Positions 1 to 8,643 of a stretch of DNA of 17,731 bases are shown in pieces. The notes below the pieces were generated by a model. The model did no database searches. It was not told the DNA's origin and saw nothing but the letters and a program-made list of their open reading frames with translations. This stretch comes from Candidatus Sulfopaludibacter sp. SbA3 (lineage in GTDB: Bacteria > Acidobacteriota > Terriglobia > Bryobacterales > Bryobacteraceae). The stretch covers positions 270 through 18,000 of the forward strand of contig OKRF01000223.1 in assembly GCA_900290315.1 (NCBI GenBank). Direction: 5' to 3'. Both the position numbers and the translations under genes were made by a program. Positions within the stretch are counted from its first letter, which is position 1; the number at the start of each line of letters is the position of its first letter.

Positions 1-1
1 C

Positions 2-919
2 GCCGGCGTCTCCATGCGGCTGAAGCCCGGCGCCATGCGCGAGTTGCACTGGCACGCGCTGGCCGCCGAGTGGGCCTACGTGATTGAGGGCCGCATGCGC
101 GCCACCGTAGTCATGCCCAACAGCCAGAGCGAAATCGCTGAGTTCGTCCCCGGCGATACCTGGTATTTCCCGCGCGGCCACGGCCATGCCTTGCAGGCCA
201 TGGATCAGGATTGCCATTTCCTGCTGGGCTTCGACAACGGCCACTTCTCGGAATTCGGCACCTTCAGCATTACAGACTGGATCGCGGGCACGCCTCCCGA
301 AATACTGACCCGCAACCTGGGACTGCCGGCCTCCGCCTTCGCGCAGTTTCCCAAGAAAGAAGTGTATATCTGTCCCGGCAAGGTCCCCGAGAGAGCCGCC
401 GAGCGACTGCGCGATACCCAACTGCAGCCCGCGCAGTTTTCACACAAGTACCGCCTGGACATGCAGCCGCCCCGCGTCTTCCCCGGCGGCCGCGAGTTCC
501 TGGTTTCCTCGCGCGAGTTCCCCATCCAGACCAGCCTCACATCTATACGCATGGACCTGCAACCCGGCGCCCTACGCGAAATGCACTGGCACCCCAATGC
601 CGACGAATGGCAATATTACGTGCGCGGCCGCGCGCGCATTCGTGTCTTCGGCTCGCACGGGCGCACCCGTACCGAAGAGTTCGGACCCGGACAGGTCGCC
701 TTCATCCAGCAGGGCTACGGCCACTACGTGGAGCAGATGGGCGACGAGCCAACGGAAATCCTGATCCTGTTCAATAGCGGCGAATACCAGGAAATCTCGC
801 TGGCAAACTGGCTCGGCGGCAATCCCTCTTCGCTGCTGGAGGACAACTTCGGAATCCCCAAGAGCATGGTAGAGCAGTTACCGAAACGAGAGACCGGCAT
901 TCTAGCGAAAAAGGCCTAA
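2..919 (+). CDS. Bicupin oxalate decarboxylase-family protein (5' partial)
   Basis: Open from the window edge (the frame continues upstream of the first visible Met at base 14), so the N-terminus is missing; stop at 917-919. Two cupin domains are visible. Counting from the Met at base 14, cupin 1 has the metal-ligand pattern H12-x-H14...E19...H58 and cupin 2 has H191-x-H193...E198...H237. This is the manganese bicupin layout of Bacillus OxdC, which splits oxalate to formate and CO2. The OxdC lid loop SENST corresponds here to SEFGT (residues 79-83), keeping the glutamate needed for decarboxylase activity. The inter-cupin and C-terminal segments (TDW motif, EWQYY) also resemble OxdC. The stop lies 3 bp before the formate dehydrogenase alpha start, so the genes are probably co-transcribed and the formate produced would be the next enzyme's substrate. 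Whether the protein is exported cannot be seen because the N-terminus is absent. Other bicupins of unknown substrate remain possible. Confidence 0.85.
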   Translation, partial: AGVSMRLKPGAMRELHWHALAAEWAYVIEGRMRATVVMPNSQSEIAEFVPGDTWYFPRGHGHALQAMDQDCHFLLGFDNGHFSEFGTFSITDWIAGTPPEILTRNLGLPASAFAQFPKKEVYICPGKVPERAAERLRDTQLQPAQFSHKYRLDMQPPRVFPGGREFLVSSREFPIQTSLTSIRMDLQPGALREMHWHPNADEWQYYVRGRARIRVFGSHGRTRTEEFGPGQVAFIQQGYGHYVEQMGDEPTEILILFNSGEYQEISLANWLGGNPSSLLEDNFGIPKSMVEQLPKRETGILAKKA

Positions 920-922
920 CAC

Positions 923-3900
923 ATGCCCACACGAAGATCGTTCTTGAAGATTGGCGCGGGTGGAGCGGTCGCCTGCGTCCTTGGCTTCGACCTCAAGCCC
1001 GCCTACGCGCAATCCCGCGACCTGAAAATCTCGCGCACCACCGAAACGCGCTCCACCTGCCCGTACTGCTCCGTCAGTTGCGGCATCATCATCCACACAC
1101 TCGGCGATAAAGCCAAGAATGTGACCCCGCAGGTGGTCCACGTGGAAGGCGATCCCGATCATCCCATCAATCGCGGCACGCTCTGCCCCAAGGGCTCTTC
1201 GCTCCAACAGGACATTGTCAACGAACGCCGCCTGCTCAAGCCGCAGGTACGCCGTCCGGGGTCGGACCACTGGGAGGACATCTCGTGGGATACCGCCATC
1301 GATGAAATCGCCCAGCGCGTGAAGAAGACGCGCGACGATACCTTCCTCGAAAAGGACGCGCAGGGCCGCACGGTGAACCGCTGCGAAGGCATCGCCTGGA
1401 ACGGCGGCTGCACCGATACCAACGAATTCAATTATCTCGTGTCAAGAGCATGCGCAGCCTGGGGGTCTGCTACCTGGAAAACCAGGCCCGTGTTTGACAC
1501 GGACCCACGGTCTCCAGTTTGGGGCCCACATTCGGTCGCGGTGCGATGACAAATGGTTGGATCGACATCAAGAACACGGACATGATGTTGATCATGGGAG
1601 GGAATCCGGCGGAGAACCATCCGTGCGGATTCAAGTGGCCCATTGAGGCGAAGCGGCAACGCAACGCCAAAATGATCGTCGTGGACCCGCGCTTCACGCG
1701 CACCGCCGCGGTGAGCGATCTGTTCCTGCAAATCCGCGCCGGCGCCGATTTGGCCTTCCTCGGCGGCCTGATCCATTACGCTATCGAGAATGGCCGCATC
1801 GCCCGCGATTACCTGGCGAACTACACCAACGCAGCCTTCCTGGTGAAGGAGGGCTTCCAGCTTCCCGAAGAGAACGGCGTGTTCTCGGGCTTCGATGCCG
1901 CCACTTCCGTCTACGACCGGTCCTCCTGGAATTACGAGGAAGCCGGCCCCGGCAAGGCGGCGCACGATTTCACGTTGGAACATCCGCGCTCGGTTTTCCA
2001 GTTGCTCAAGAAGCATTACTCGCGCTACACCCCGGAGATGGTGGAGCGCATCACCGGCGTCCCCAGAGATCAATTCATCAAGGCCGCCGACCTGTTCACC
2101 AGCGTGCGCACCAACGGCGACATGAAGAAAGTCGGCACCATCCTCTACGCAGTGGGCTGGACGCAGCACAGTTCCGGCACGCAGACCATCCGCACCGCGG
2201 CCATGCTGCAACTGCTGCTGGGCAACGTGGGGCGCGCCGGCGGCGGCGTCAACGCCCTTCGCGGCCACTCCAACATTCAGGGCGCTACCGACATGGCCGG
2301 CATCTTCGACATCCTGCCCGGCTATCTCAAAATGCCCAACCCGTCCGACACGGATTTCAAAACGTACCTGGACCGCACGACCCCTAAGACCATCAAGCCC
2401 GACCCGTGGGAATCCTTCAACTACTGGTCTAATACGCCGAAGTTCGCCGTCTCCCTGCTCAAGGCTCTCTACAGCGATGCCGCGAAAAAAGAGAATGACT
2501 GGGCCTTCCACTACCTGCCCAAGATCGACCGCAAATACTCCTGGGTGGAGATCTGGGACGACATGTACCGCGGCACCGTTAAAGGACTGCTGGCATTCGG
2601 CATGAACGGCGTGGCCATCGGGCCCAACTCACAGAAGAACATCGATGCCCTGAAGAAGGCCGACTGGCTGGTGGTCTGCGAGATCTATCCCGATGAGACC
2701 AGCGAGTTCTGGCGCTCTCCGGGCATAACCACCGATGAGATGAAGCAGATCCAGACCACGGTCTACCGCCTGCCCGGCGCGGGTTTCGCCGAAAAGGACG
2801 GCACGTTCGTCAACTCCGCGCGCTGGCTGCAATGGAAGAATGCGGCGCTGCCCCCGCCCGGCATGGCCAAGCTCGATCAGGAAATTCTGGCGCGCATCTT
2901 CCTGAAGGTCCGCGAACTGTACCGCAAGGAAGGCGGCAAGTTCCCCGACCCTATCCTGAACGCCACGTGGAGCTACACCGATCCGCACAATCCCGCGCTT
3001 GCGGAAGTGGCCAAGGAGATCAACGGCCGCGCCCTGGCAGACGTCACTGACGAGAAACTGAAGCAGACCTTCCTGCGTGGGCAGCAACTTCCCGGCTTCG
3101 CCTGGCTGCGTGATGATGGCTCCACGGCTTCCGGTAACTGGCTCTATTGCGGATCGTGGACCGAGGCCGGCGCCATGATTCAGCGGCGCGGCACAGACGA
3201 TCCATCCGGCCAGGGCATCTATCCCAACTGGGGCTGGAGTTGGCCCGCGAACCGGCGCGTCCTATACAATCGTGCGTCTTGCGACCCCGCCGGCGCGCCC
3301 TGGGACGCTGACCGCAGGCAGGTCTGGTGGAACGAAGCGCAGCAGCGCTGGGTAGGCGTCGACGTCCCCGATTTCAAAGTCGACTCCGCGCCCAAAGACC
3401 ACATGGGGCCGTTCATCATGAATGCCGAGGGCGTGGGCCGCCTGTTCGCGCCGGCCGCCGCGTTTGCCGATGGACCCTTCCCCGAGCATTACGAACCAAC
3501 GGAAAGCCCGCTGGTGAATCCGCTGCATCCCAACCAATCCACCAACCCGATCGCCAAGCGTTTCAAGAGCGATATGGACAAGCTGGGCACCACGGCGGAG
3601 GGCTACAACATTGTCTGCACCACTTTCCGGCTCACCGAGCACTACCACTACTGGACCAAGAACAACCCCATGAACGTGCAGCTTGTGCCAGAGCCGTTCA
3701 TCGAAATCCCCGCGGAACTGGCCGACGACCTGGGCCTGCGCGGCGGCGAGAAGATCAAAGTCACCAGCGCGCGCGGCCAATACATCGCCAAAGCCATGGT
3801 GACCCGGCGCATCAAGCCCATGCAGATTGACGGCAAGAAGACCTACCAGATCGGCATCCCGATTCACTGGGGCTATCGCGGCATCGCCGAAGACGCCGGC

Positions 3901-4005
3901 AGGACGGCGCTCAAGCTGGCCAACGTGTTATCGCCCGCGGTGACCGATCCCAACGCCAACACCCCCGAGTTCAAGGGCTTCCTGGTGAAAGTGGAGAAGG
4001 CCTAA
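923..4005 (+). CDS. fdnG: Formate dehydrogenase-N-type alpha subunit, selenocysteine enzyme, with a frameshift
   Basis: Molybdopterin (bis-MGD) catalytic subunit that oxidises formate to CO2. The first part (923 to about 1444) has a twin-arginine signal (TRRSFLKIG, residues 3-11; likely cleavage after AYA, 27-29) and a [4Fe-4S] set C46, C49, C53, C88. The second part continues in another frame from about 1444 to 4005. Joined by adding one base at 1442-1446, the product is about 1027 aa, close to E. coli FdnG (about 1015). An in-frame UGA at 1495-1497 falls exactly where FdnG has selenocysteine (ARV-Sec-HGPT), at about residue 192 of the joined product. Downstream motifs GRGAMTN, VDPRFTRTAAV and a C-terminal molybdopterin-dinucleotide-binding segment (HYHYWTKNNPMN onward) are typical. 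An AAGG-type ribosome site lies about 8 bases before ATG 923. The Tat signal places the enzyme on the outer face of the cytoplasmic membrane. The frameshift may be a sequencing error or a real lesion. Confidence 0.9.
1442..1446 (+). other. Apparent one-base deletion (frameshift) in fdnG
   Basis: Up to codon 174 (TCA, 1442-1444) the reading is in one frame and encodes family-typical sequence (NEFNYLVS). From AAG at 1444-1446 the family sequence (KSMRSLGVCYLENQARV) continues in the -1 frame. Adding one base, for example a third A in the TCAAGAGC stretch, restores a continuous reading frame. I see no classic slippery heptamer, so programmed frameshifting is not supported. Confidence 0.8.
1495..1526 (+). 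promoter_or_regulatory. Selenocysteine UGA codon with bacterial SECIS hairpin
   Basis: UGA at 1495-1497 is followed by a hairpin: 1509-1510 pair with 1525-1526, U1511 is bulged, 1512-1515 pair with 1521-1524, and the loop is AGUUU (1516-1520). Numbering the U of UGA as 1, the bulged U is base 17 and the loop GU is bases 23-24, the positions known to matter for SelB binding in the E. coli formate dehydrogenase SECIS. Histidine follows the UGA, as in FdnG and FdhF. Decoding needs selA, selB, selC and selD elsewhere in the genome. Confidence 0.88.
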
Positions 4006-4878
4006 ATGAGCACTGGAAACCTGCGAATCAAAGCCATCTCCGGCCATGCCGGCCCCGTCCCCGGCGCGGGCGCACAGCGCCAGGATCAGGTCGCGAAGCT
4101 CATCGACACCACCACGTGTATCGGCTGCAAAGCCTGCGAGGTGGCCTGCCTGGAATGGAACGACCTGCCATTCCGCGAGACCCTGTTCGATAACACCTAC
4201 CAGACCATGCCGGAGACGGCGTGGAATTACTGGAACCTCATCAAGTTCAACGAGCATCCCGGCCCCGATGGCACCTTCCAGTGGCTCATGCGCAAAGACC
4301 AGTGCATGCACTGCGCCGACCCCGGCTGCCTGGCCGCCTGCCCCGCCGACAACGCCATCGTGCAGTATCAGAACGGCATCGTGGATTTCCAGCAGGAGTA
4401 TTGCATCGGCTGCCAATATTGCGTCACCGGCTGCCCGTTCAACATCCCCAAGTTCAATCCGCAAACTAAGAAGATGTTCAAGTGCACGCTGTGCACAGAC
4501 CGCGTTTCACAGGGGCTGGAGCCTGCCTGCATCAAGGCCTGCCCCACCGGGTGCCTGCACTTCGGCACCAAGGAAGATATGACCGCGCTGGCGCAGACCC
4601 GCGCCCTGCAACTGCGCGAACATACTGCGCACACCAACGCCGGAGTGTACGATCCACAGGGCGTCGGCGGCACCAGCGTGATCTACGTGCTGCACGATAT
4701 CGCCAATCCCGAGGCCTACGGCGGCCTGCCGTCCAATCCGGGCGTGCCGTGGACCGTGCGCATCTGGAAGGGCCCGCTCAAGTGGCTCGGCAACCTGGCC
4801 ATGATCGGCGGCCTCATCGGAGTCACCATGCACTACCTGCGCTTCGGCCCGAAGAAGGTGGAGAGCCATGAACAATAA
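4006..4878 (+). CDS. fdnH: Formate dehydrogenase-N-type beta subunit (four-cluster ferredoxin)
   Basis: 290 aa. It starts directly after the fdnG stop with no gap, with a good ribosome site GGAGAAGG (3993-4000). Sixteen cysteines form four [4Fe-4S] motifs: C38/41/44/48, C100/103/108/112, C133/136/139/143 and C160/163/175/179. This is the arrangement of FdnH, which carries electrons from the alpha subunit to the membrane cytochrome. One transmembrane helix near the C-terminus (about 259-278) anchors it, as in FdnH. There is no signal peptide of its own; family members are exported piggyback with the Tat-bearing alpha subunit. Its 3' end overlaps the gamma gene by 11 bp, consistent with coupled translation. 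Confidence 0.95.
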   Translation: MSTGNLRIKAISGHAGPVPGAGAQRQDQVAKLIDTTTCIGCKACEVACLEWNDLPFRETLFDNTYQTMPETAWNYWNLIKFNEHPGPDGTFQWLMRKDQCMHCADPGCLAACPADNAIVQYQNGIVDFQQEYCIGCQYCVTGCPFNIPKFNPQTKKMFKCTLCTDRVSQGLEPACIKACPTGCLHFGTKEDMTALAQTRALQLREHTAHTNAGVYDPQGVGGTSVIYVLHDIANPEAYGGLPSNPGVPWTVRIWKGPLKWLGNLAMIGGLIGVTMHYLRFGPKKVESHEQ

Positions 4879-5488
4879 CATCCTGCGATACACCCTGCTC
4901 GAACGCGTGATGCATTGGATCGCCGCGGTGACTTACTGTTACGTGTTGCTTACGGGTCTCGCCTTCTATTCGCCGCACCTCTACTGGATCGCCACCATAC
5001 TCGGCGGCGCACCCACCTCGCGGTACTGGCACCCGTGGATCGCGGTGATCTTCGTCGCCGTGCTGGTATGGATGCTCCGGCAGTGGCTGGCCGACATGCA
5101 CGTCACGGCGGAGGATCGCGCATGGAGCAAGGCGATGCGGCACTACGTCGAAAACGACGACCAGCATCTGCCGCCCATCGACCGCTTCAACGTGGGGCAG
5201 AAGTACTTTTTCTGGGCGATGGTGTTCGGTGGGGCAGTCCTGCTGCTCTCCGGCATCGTGCTGTGGATCCCGGAGAAGCTTCCCTGGAGCCTCCGCGACG
5301 TCCGCTACGCCGCCGTTCTGCTGCACGTCTCTTCGGCGCTCATCACCGTCGGCGCCTTCATCATTCACGTCTATATGGGAACTGCCGTGGTGCGCGGCGG
5401 CTTCACCTCCATCATCCGTGGCGAAGTCTCGCCGGCCTGGGCCAAGACGCACCATCGCCTGTGGTACCAGCGGGTCACTGGGAAGTGA
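4868..5488 (+). CDS. fdnI: Formate dehydrogenase-N-type gamma subunit (cytochrome b)
   Basis: 206 aa, four predicted membrane helices (about 12-34, 54-71, 112-134, 147-170). Histidines H16, H55, H153 and H167 have the same spacing as the four haem-ligating histidines of E. coli FdnI (18, 57, 155, 169), so it probably carries two b haems and reduces menaquinone or ubiquinone. ATG at 4868 follows a GGTGGAG stretch inside the 3' end of the beta gene. The stop TGA (5486-5488) overlaps the GTG start of fdhE. With the alpha and beta subunits it completes a membrane-bound respiratory formate dehydrogenase. Confidence 0.94.
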   Translation: MNNNILRYTLLERVMHWIAAVTYCYVLLTGLAFYSPHLYWIATILGGAPTSRYWHPWIAVIFVAVLVWMLRQWLADMHVTAEDRAWSKAMRHYVENDDQHLPPIDRFNVGQKYFFWAMVFGGAVLLLSGIVLWIPEKLPWSLRDVRYAAVLLHVSSALITVGAFIIHVYMGTAVVRGGFTSIIRGEVSPAWAKTHHRLWYQRVTGK

Positions 5489-6150
5489 AGCGGATCGAGC
5501 GCGCCCAAGAGCTCGCAAAATCCATCCCGGAAGTAGCGGAGTTATTGAATTTCTATGTGGAGGTCGCCACCTTCCAGTGTTCCGTTGCACAAGCGGCGCT
5601 GCCGGCCCTGCCCCTCGATTCGCCGGACCTCGACCGCCCCCTGCAACCCCACCTCGATCGCCTGGTCAAGTTGATGCACCGCATCGCCCCACCCGAAGTC
5701 TCGCAGGAAAGCGCGTTCCTCCGGCACCTCGTGCTGCAGCCCTACGCCGAGTGCCAGGCCCGGCGAAGTGGGGTCTCGCGGACCTCGGTGCAACCGCTCT
5801 GTCCTTTCTGCGGCGAAAAGCCCGTAGTCGCTGTCCTCCGCCCCGAAGGCGAAGGCGGCAAGCGCTCCCTCATCTGCTCGCTCTGCTCCACTGAGTGGGA
5901 ATTCCGCCGCCTGCTCTGCCCGCATTGCGGCGAAGAAGACAAAGAAAAGATCCCCATCTACACCGCGCAGCAGTTCCCCTACATCCGCCTGGAAGCCTGC
6001 GACACCTGCCACACTTACATGAAGGCGGTCGACCTGACTAAGAACGGGTTGGCCGTCCCAGAAGTCGACGAACTGGCGTCTTTAGCTCTCGACTTATGGG
6101 CGAGTGAGAAGGGTTACACGAAGTTACAACTCAACTTACTCGGCTGGTAA
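5485..6150 (+). CDS. fdhE: FdhE-like formate dehydrogenase accessory protein
   Basis: 221 aa when started at GTG 5485-5487, which overlaps the gamma stop (GTGA) and gives the natural N-terminus MKRIERAQELAKSIPEV. The open frame extends further upstream but only as a shadow of the gamma gene. Four CxxC pairs (C106/C109, C131/C134, C145/C148, C172/C175) match the rubredoxin-like iron/zinc-binding region of FdhE, a cytoplasmic protein required for maturation of respiratory formate dehydrogenases. E. coli FdhE is about 309 aa, so this is a short version, mainly with a reduced N-terminal part. The last codons and the TAA stop lie inside a 32-bp tandem repeat and a REP-like element. Confidence 0.88.
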   Translation: MKRIERAQELAKSIPEVAELLNFYVEVATFQCSVAQAALPALPLDSPDLDRPLQPHLDRLVKLMHRIAPPEVSQESAFLRHLVLQPYAECQARRSGVSRTSVQPLCPFCGEKPVVAVLRPEGEGGKRSLICSLCSTEWEFRRLLCPHCGEEDKEKIPIYTAQQFPYIRLEACDTCHTYMKAVDLTKNGLAVPEVDELASLALDLWASEKGYTKLQLNLLGW

Positions 6151-6192
6151 CGCCGGCGGTACTCAACTTACTCGGCTGGTAACGCCGGCGGT
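6129..6192. repeat. 32-bp perfect tandem duplication across the fdhE stop
   Basis: Bases 6129-6160 and 6161-6192 are identical. The unit starts ACTCAACTTACTCGG and ends with the start of the REP-like palindrome (GGTAACGCCGGCGGT). Copy 1 carries the real fdhE stop (TAA 6148-6150). Copy 2 repeats the last fdhE codons after that stop. Confidence 0.95.
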
Positions 6193-6242
6193 CTTGCCGC
6201 CGGTGGCCGCAGGTGACCGGCGACAAGATCGCCGGCGTTACC
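6178..6242. repeat. REPIN-like inverted pair of palindromic repeats
   Basis: Two 31-bp arms (6178-6208 and 6212-6242) are imperfect reverse complements around a 3-base centre. Each arm begins or ends with GGTAACGCCGGCG and contains its own small hairpin (for example CCGGCGA-CAAGA-TCGCCGG at 6217-6235). A single related arm lies at 8690-8716. It could act as a transcription end structure between the convergent fdhE and ADOP genes; there is no T-tract. Confidence 0.85.
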
Positions 6243-6289
6243 GGGCGGGACGAGATGGCGACCACGGCCGGCCATCGCCAAGCCCCCAC

Positions 6290-8629
6290 TCACTGCACCA
6301 AAGCCCGAGCCGGGTCCACGCGAGCCGCACGCCGCGCGGGAATGAAGCACGCCACAGCGCCTGCCGCCATCACCGCGAAGGACACCGCCGCCAGCGTCCC
6401 GGGATCGTCGGGCGCCACGCCCCATAACTGACTCGCGATCAGCCGAGTCAGTGACAGACTCACCACCAGCCCGAGCGCCACGCCCGCACCCATCAACGCG
6501 AGGCCCTTGCGCAGCACCATGCCAAGCACCTGCGCCGGTTGCGCGCCTAGCGCCATGCGGATCCCGATCTCGTGAGTCCGCGTAGCCACACCCACCACCA
6601 CCAGCGCGAGACCGATGGAAGCGAACCCGCCGGTCGCCACCAGTCCGAACCGGGGCTCCGCGTAGAAGGTCTCGCCGATGGAGCCTTCTACCGTGCCCAC
6701 GCGCGTCAATGCCACGTCCGGATCCACCGCCCACACCCGCCGGCGAATGCCTTCCACCAGCGCGAGCGGAGCCACCCGCGTGCGCACCATGATGCCAACG
6801 GGCGGCACATGAAACGCCGTGTACGACGCGAAGATCTGCGGCCGCACGGCATCGCGTAGCCCCTGATTGCGGGCATCGGAAACCACGCCGGTGATTTCGA
6901 AGTTGGGATCGTCCGGCGCGTCCCGCCAGCGCTCCAGATGAAAATGTAGCTTGCGGCCCAGTGGATCCTGATGCGGGAAATACGTCCGGACGAAGGCCTG
7001 GTTGACGATGGTGCCGTGCCGCACGGTATCGATATCGCCGGCTGCCATGGCAGCACCGTGCACAATTGTGCGCCCCATGGTCCGGAAGTAAGTTTCGTCA
7101 CAAACGCCGAGCGCGGCATCCCACGTCTCGCCGTGCCCCTGGCCCGGTATATCGAATTCCACGTGCGTCCCGCCGCTGATGGCGGTATCTTCCAGCGAGA
7201 GAGTGGCCGAAGCCACGCCGGGCAGGCTCCCCACCTGCGCCACCACCTGCCGGATGAACGAAGTCTGCTCGCCAGCGGTCTGATAGCGGCCGCCCGGCAG
7301 AGTCATGCGGGCGTGCAACAGGTTGGCGGAGTCGAAGCCCAGGTCCACATGCGTTAGCGCGAAGAACGTGCGGGTCATCAGTCCGGCGCCCACCAGCAAC
7401 ACCAGGGAAAGGGCCACTTCGGCGATCACCAGGGCAGCCCGCAGGCGTCCCTGGCGCGGGTCGTCTCTGCGGACGCGCGTGGTCTGCAGCGCCGGCGCCA
7501 GGCCGCATAGCAGGGTGGCCGCGAGTGTGACCCCAAATGCGAAGGCGAGCCCCAGGGGCTGCAGCGCGATCACCGCTTCACCCGGAACGGCACCCGGCGG
7601 AATCAGATGCGCCATTTCGGCGATCCCGAACTTCGCTAGCAGGCAACCGAAGACGCCGGCGGCCGCCGCCAGAATCCCACTCTCCATCAGCAGTTGCCGC
7701 ACCAGGCGCCAACGCGTGGCCCCCACGGCGGCGCGAATCGCCATCTCCCGCTCGCGCGCTGTGGCGCGCACCAGCAGCAGGTTGGCCACATTGCTGCACG
7801 CGATCAACAGCAGCAGCGCCACCGCCGCGAACAGCGTGTACACCACCGTCTTGAAGTTGCCCACCGCCTCATCGGGCAGCGTCCGCAGCGAAACCCGGAA
7901 GCGCTTGTCGGGATACTCGCGCGGATACGCTTCAGCCAGGCGGCGCTCGATGGCATCGAAATCGGCCGTCGCTGCCTGCAACCTGATTCCGGGCTTGAGC
8001 CGCCCCAGAGCCTGCAGGTAGCTGGGTTGCTCCGGCACGTTTCCGCTCCGCAGCGGAAACCAGATCGACGCGCCCAGAAACTCAAACCGCGGCGGCATCA
8101 CGCCGGCAATCGTGCGCCGCTGGCCGTTCAGCGTCAGGGTACGGCCCACGGCGTTCGGATCGCTGTGCAGTTGCTCCTGCCAGAAACGGTAACTCACCAC
8201 GCAGGCGCCAGCGTCTTCCGCTGCCGGAGCGCGGCCATAGAGCGGGCTGACTCCCAGGAAGGCGAATGCGTTCTGCGTGACCCACGCGCCGTGGATCTGC
8301 TGCATCCCTTCCGTGGAGCGATACGCGATGCCCGTGAGGTTGAACCCGAGGATGTCTTCCAGGGTGCGGTTGGCGCGGCCATACTCGGCGAATGAAGCCA
8401 GCGAGAATTCCGTGATCCCGCTGTATCCGCCCGGCCGCAATTCGTGGATGTAGGAAAGCGTGATGCGGCCGGCATCGCGATACGGAAACGCATGGTAGAT
8501 CAACGCATCCGCCAGGCTGAAAATCAAGGTGGTGGCGCCGATCCCCGACGCCAGCGTGAGAATTGCCACCGCGGCAAACAGGGGATTGCGCCGCAGCATC
8601 CGGAGACTGAATCGGAAATCCTGAACCAT
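6290..8629 (-). CDS. ADOP-type ABC transporter permease (MacB/FtsX family)
   Basis: 779 aa. The N-terminal motif FRFSLRMLRRNPLFAAVAILTL, a first membrane helix near 17-39, a MacB-type periplasmic domain, then an FtsX block (about 255-340, with REREMAIRAAVGATRWRLVRQLL), a helix pair near 350-430, a second periplasmic domain and a final FtsX block (about 665-775, with THEIGIRMALGA and a PARRAARVDPARAL end). This two-FtsX-block single chain without an ATPase domain is the 'Acidobacterial duplicated orphan permease' family, abundant in Solibacter-like genomes; substrates are unknown. Start ATG 8629-8627 has a strong ribosome site (GGAGGGG on the - strand, 8638-8632). No ATPase or padR gene, which are often found near relatives, is present in the window. 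It is flanked on both sides by REP-like repeats. Confidence 0.93.
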   Translation of the reverse strand: MVQDFRFSLRMLRRNPLFAAVAILTLASGIGATTLIFSLADALIYHAFPYRDAGRITLSYIHELRPGGYSGITEFSLASFAEYGRANRTLEDILGFNLTGIAYRSTEGMQQIHGAWVTQNAFAFLGVSPLYGRAPAAEDAGACVVSYRFWQEQLHSDPNAVGRTLTLNGQRRTIAGVMPPRFEFLGASIWFPLRSGNVPEQPSYLQALGRLKPGIRLQAATADFDAIERRLAEAYPREYPDKRFRVSLRTLPDEAVGNFKTVVYTLFAAVALLLLIACSNVANLLLVRATAREREMAIRAAVGATRWRLVRQLLMESGILAAAAGVFGCLLAKFGIAEMAHLIPPGAVPGEAVIALQPLGLAFAFGVTLAATLLCGLAPALQTTRVRRDDPRQGRLRAALVIAEVALSLVLLVGAGLMTRTFFALTHVDLGFDSANLLHARMTLPGGRYQTAGEQTSFIRQVVAQVGSLPGVASATLSLEDTAISGGTHVEFDIPGQGHGETWDAALGVCDETYFRTMGRTIVHGAAMAAGDIDTVRHGTIVNQAFVRTYFPHQDPLGRKLHFHLERWRDAPDDPNFEITGVVSDARNQGLRDAVRPQIFASYTAFHVPPVGIMVRTRVAPLALVEGIRRRVWAVDPDVALTRVGTVEGSIGETFYAEPRFGLVATGGFASIGLALVVVGVATRTHEIGIRMALGAQPAQVLGMVLRKGLALMGAGVALGLVVSLSLTRLIASQLWGVAPDDPGTLAAVSFAVMAAGAVACFIPARRAARVDPARALVQ

Positions 8630-8643
8630 AGCCCCTCCGCAAT

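Noticed and set aside
1442..1448. Programmed ribosomal frameshift in fdnG
   Set aside because: No slippery heptamer and no need for it in the family; a simple base loss explains the data better.
1432..2511. A 359-aa open frame on the - strand
   Set aside because: Antisense to the formate dehydrogenase alpha subunit; composition typical of GC-rich shadows.
4915..5484. N-terminal extension of fdhE
   Set aside because: It overlaps the gamma subunit in another frame, is arginine/alanine-rich like a shadow, and the GTG at 5485 gives the family-like N-terminus.
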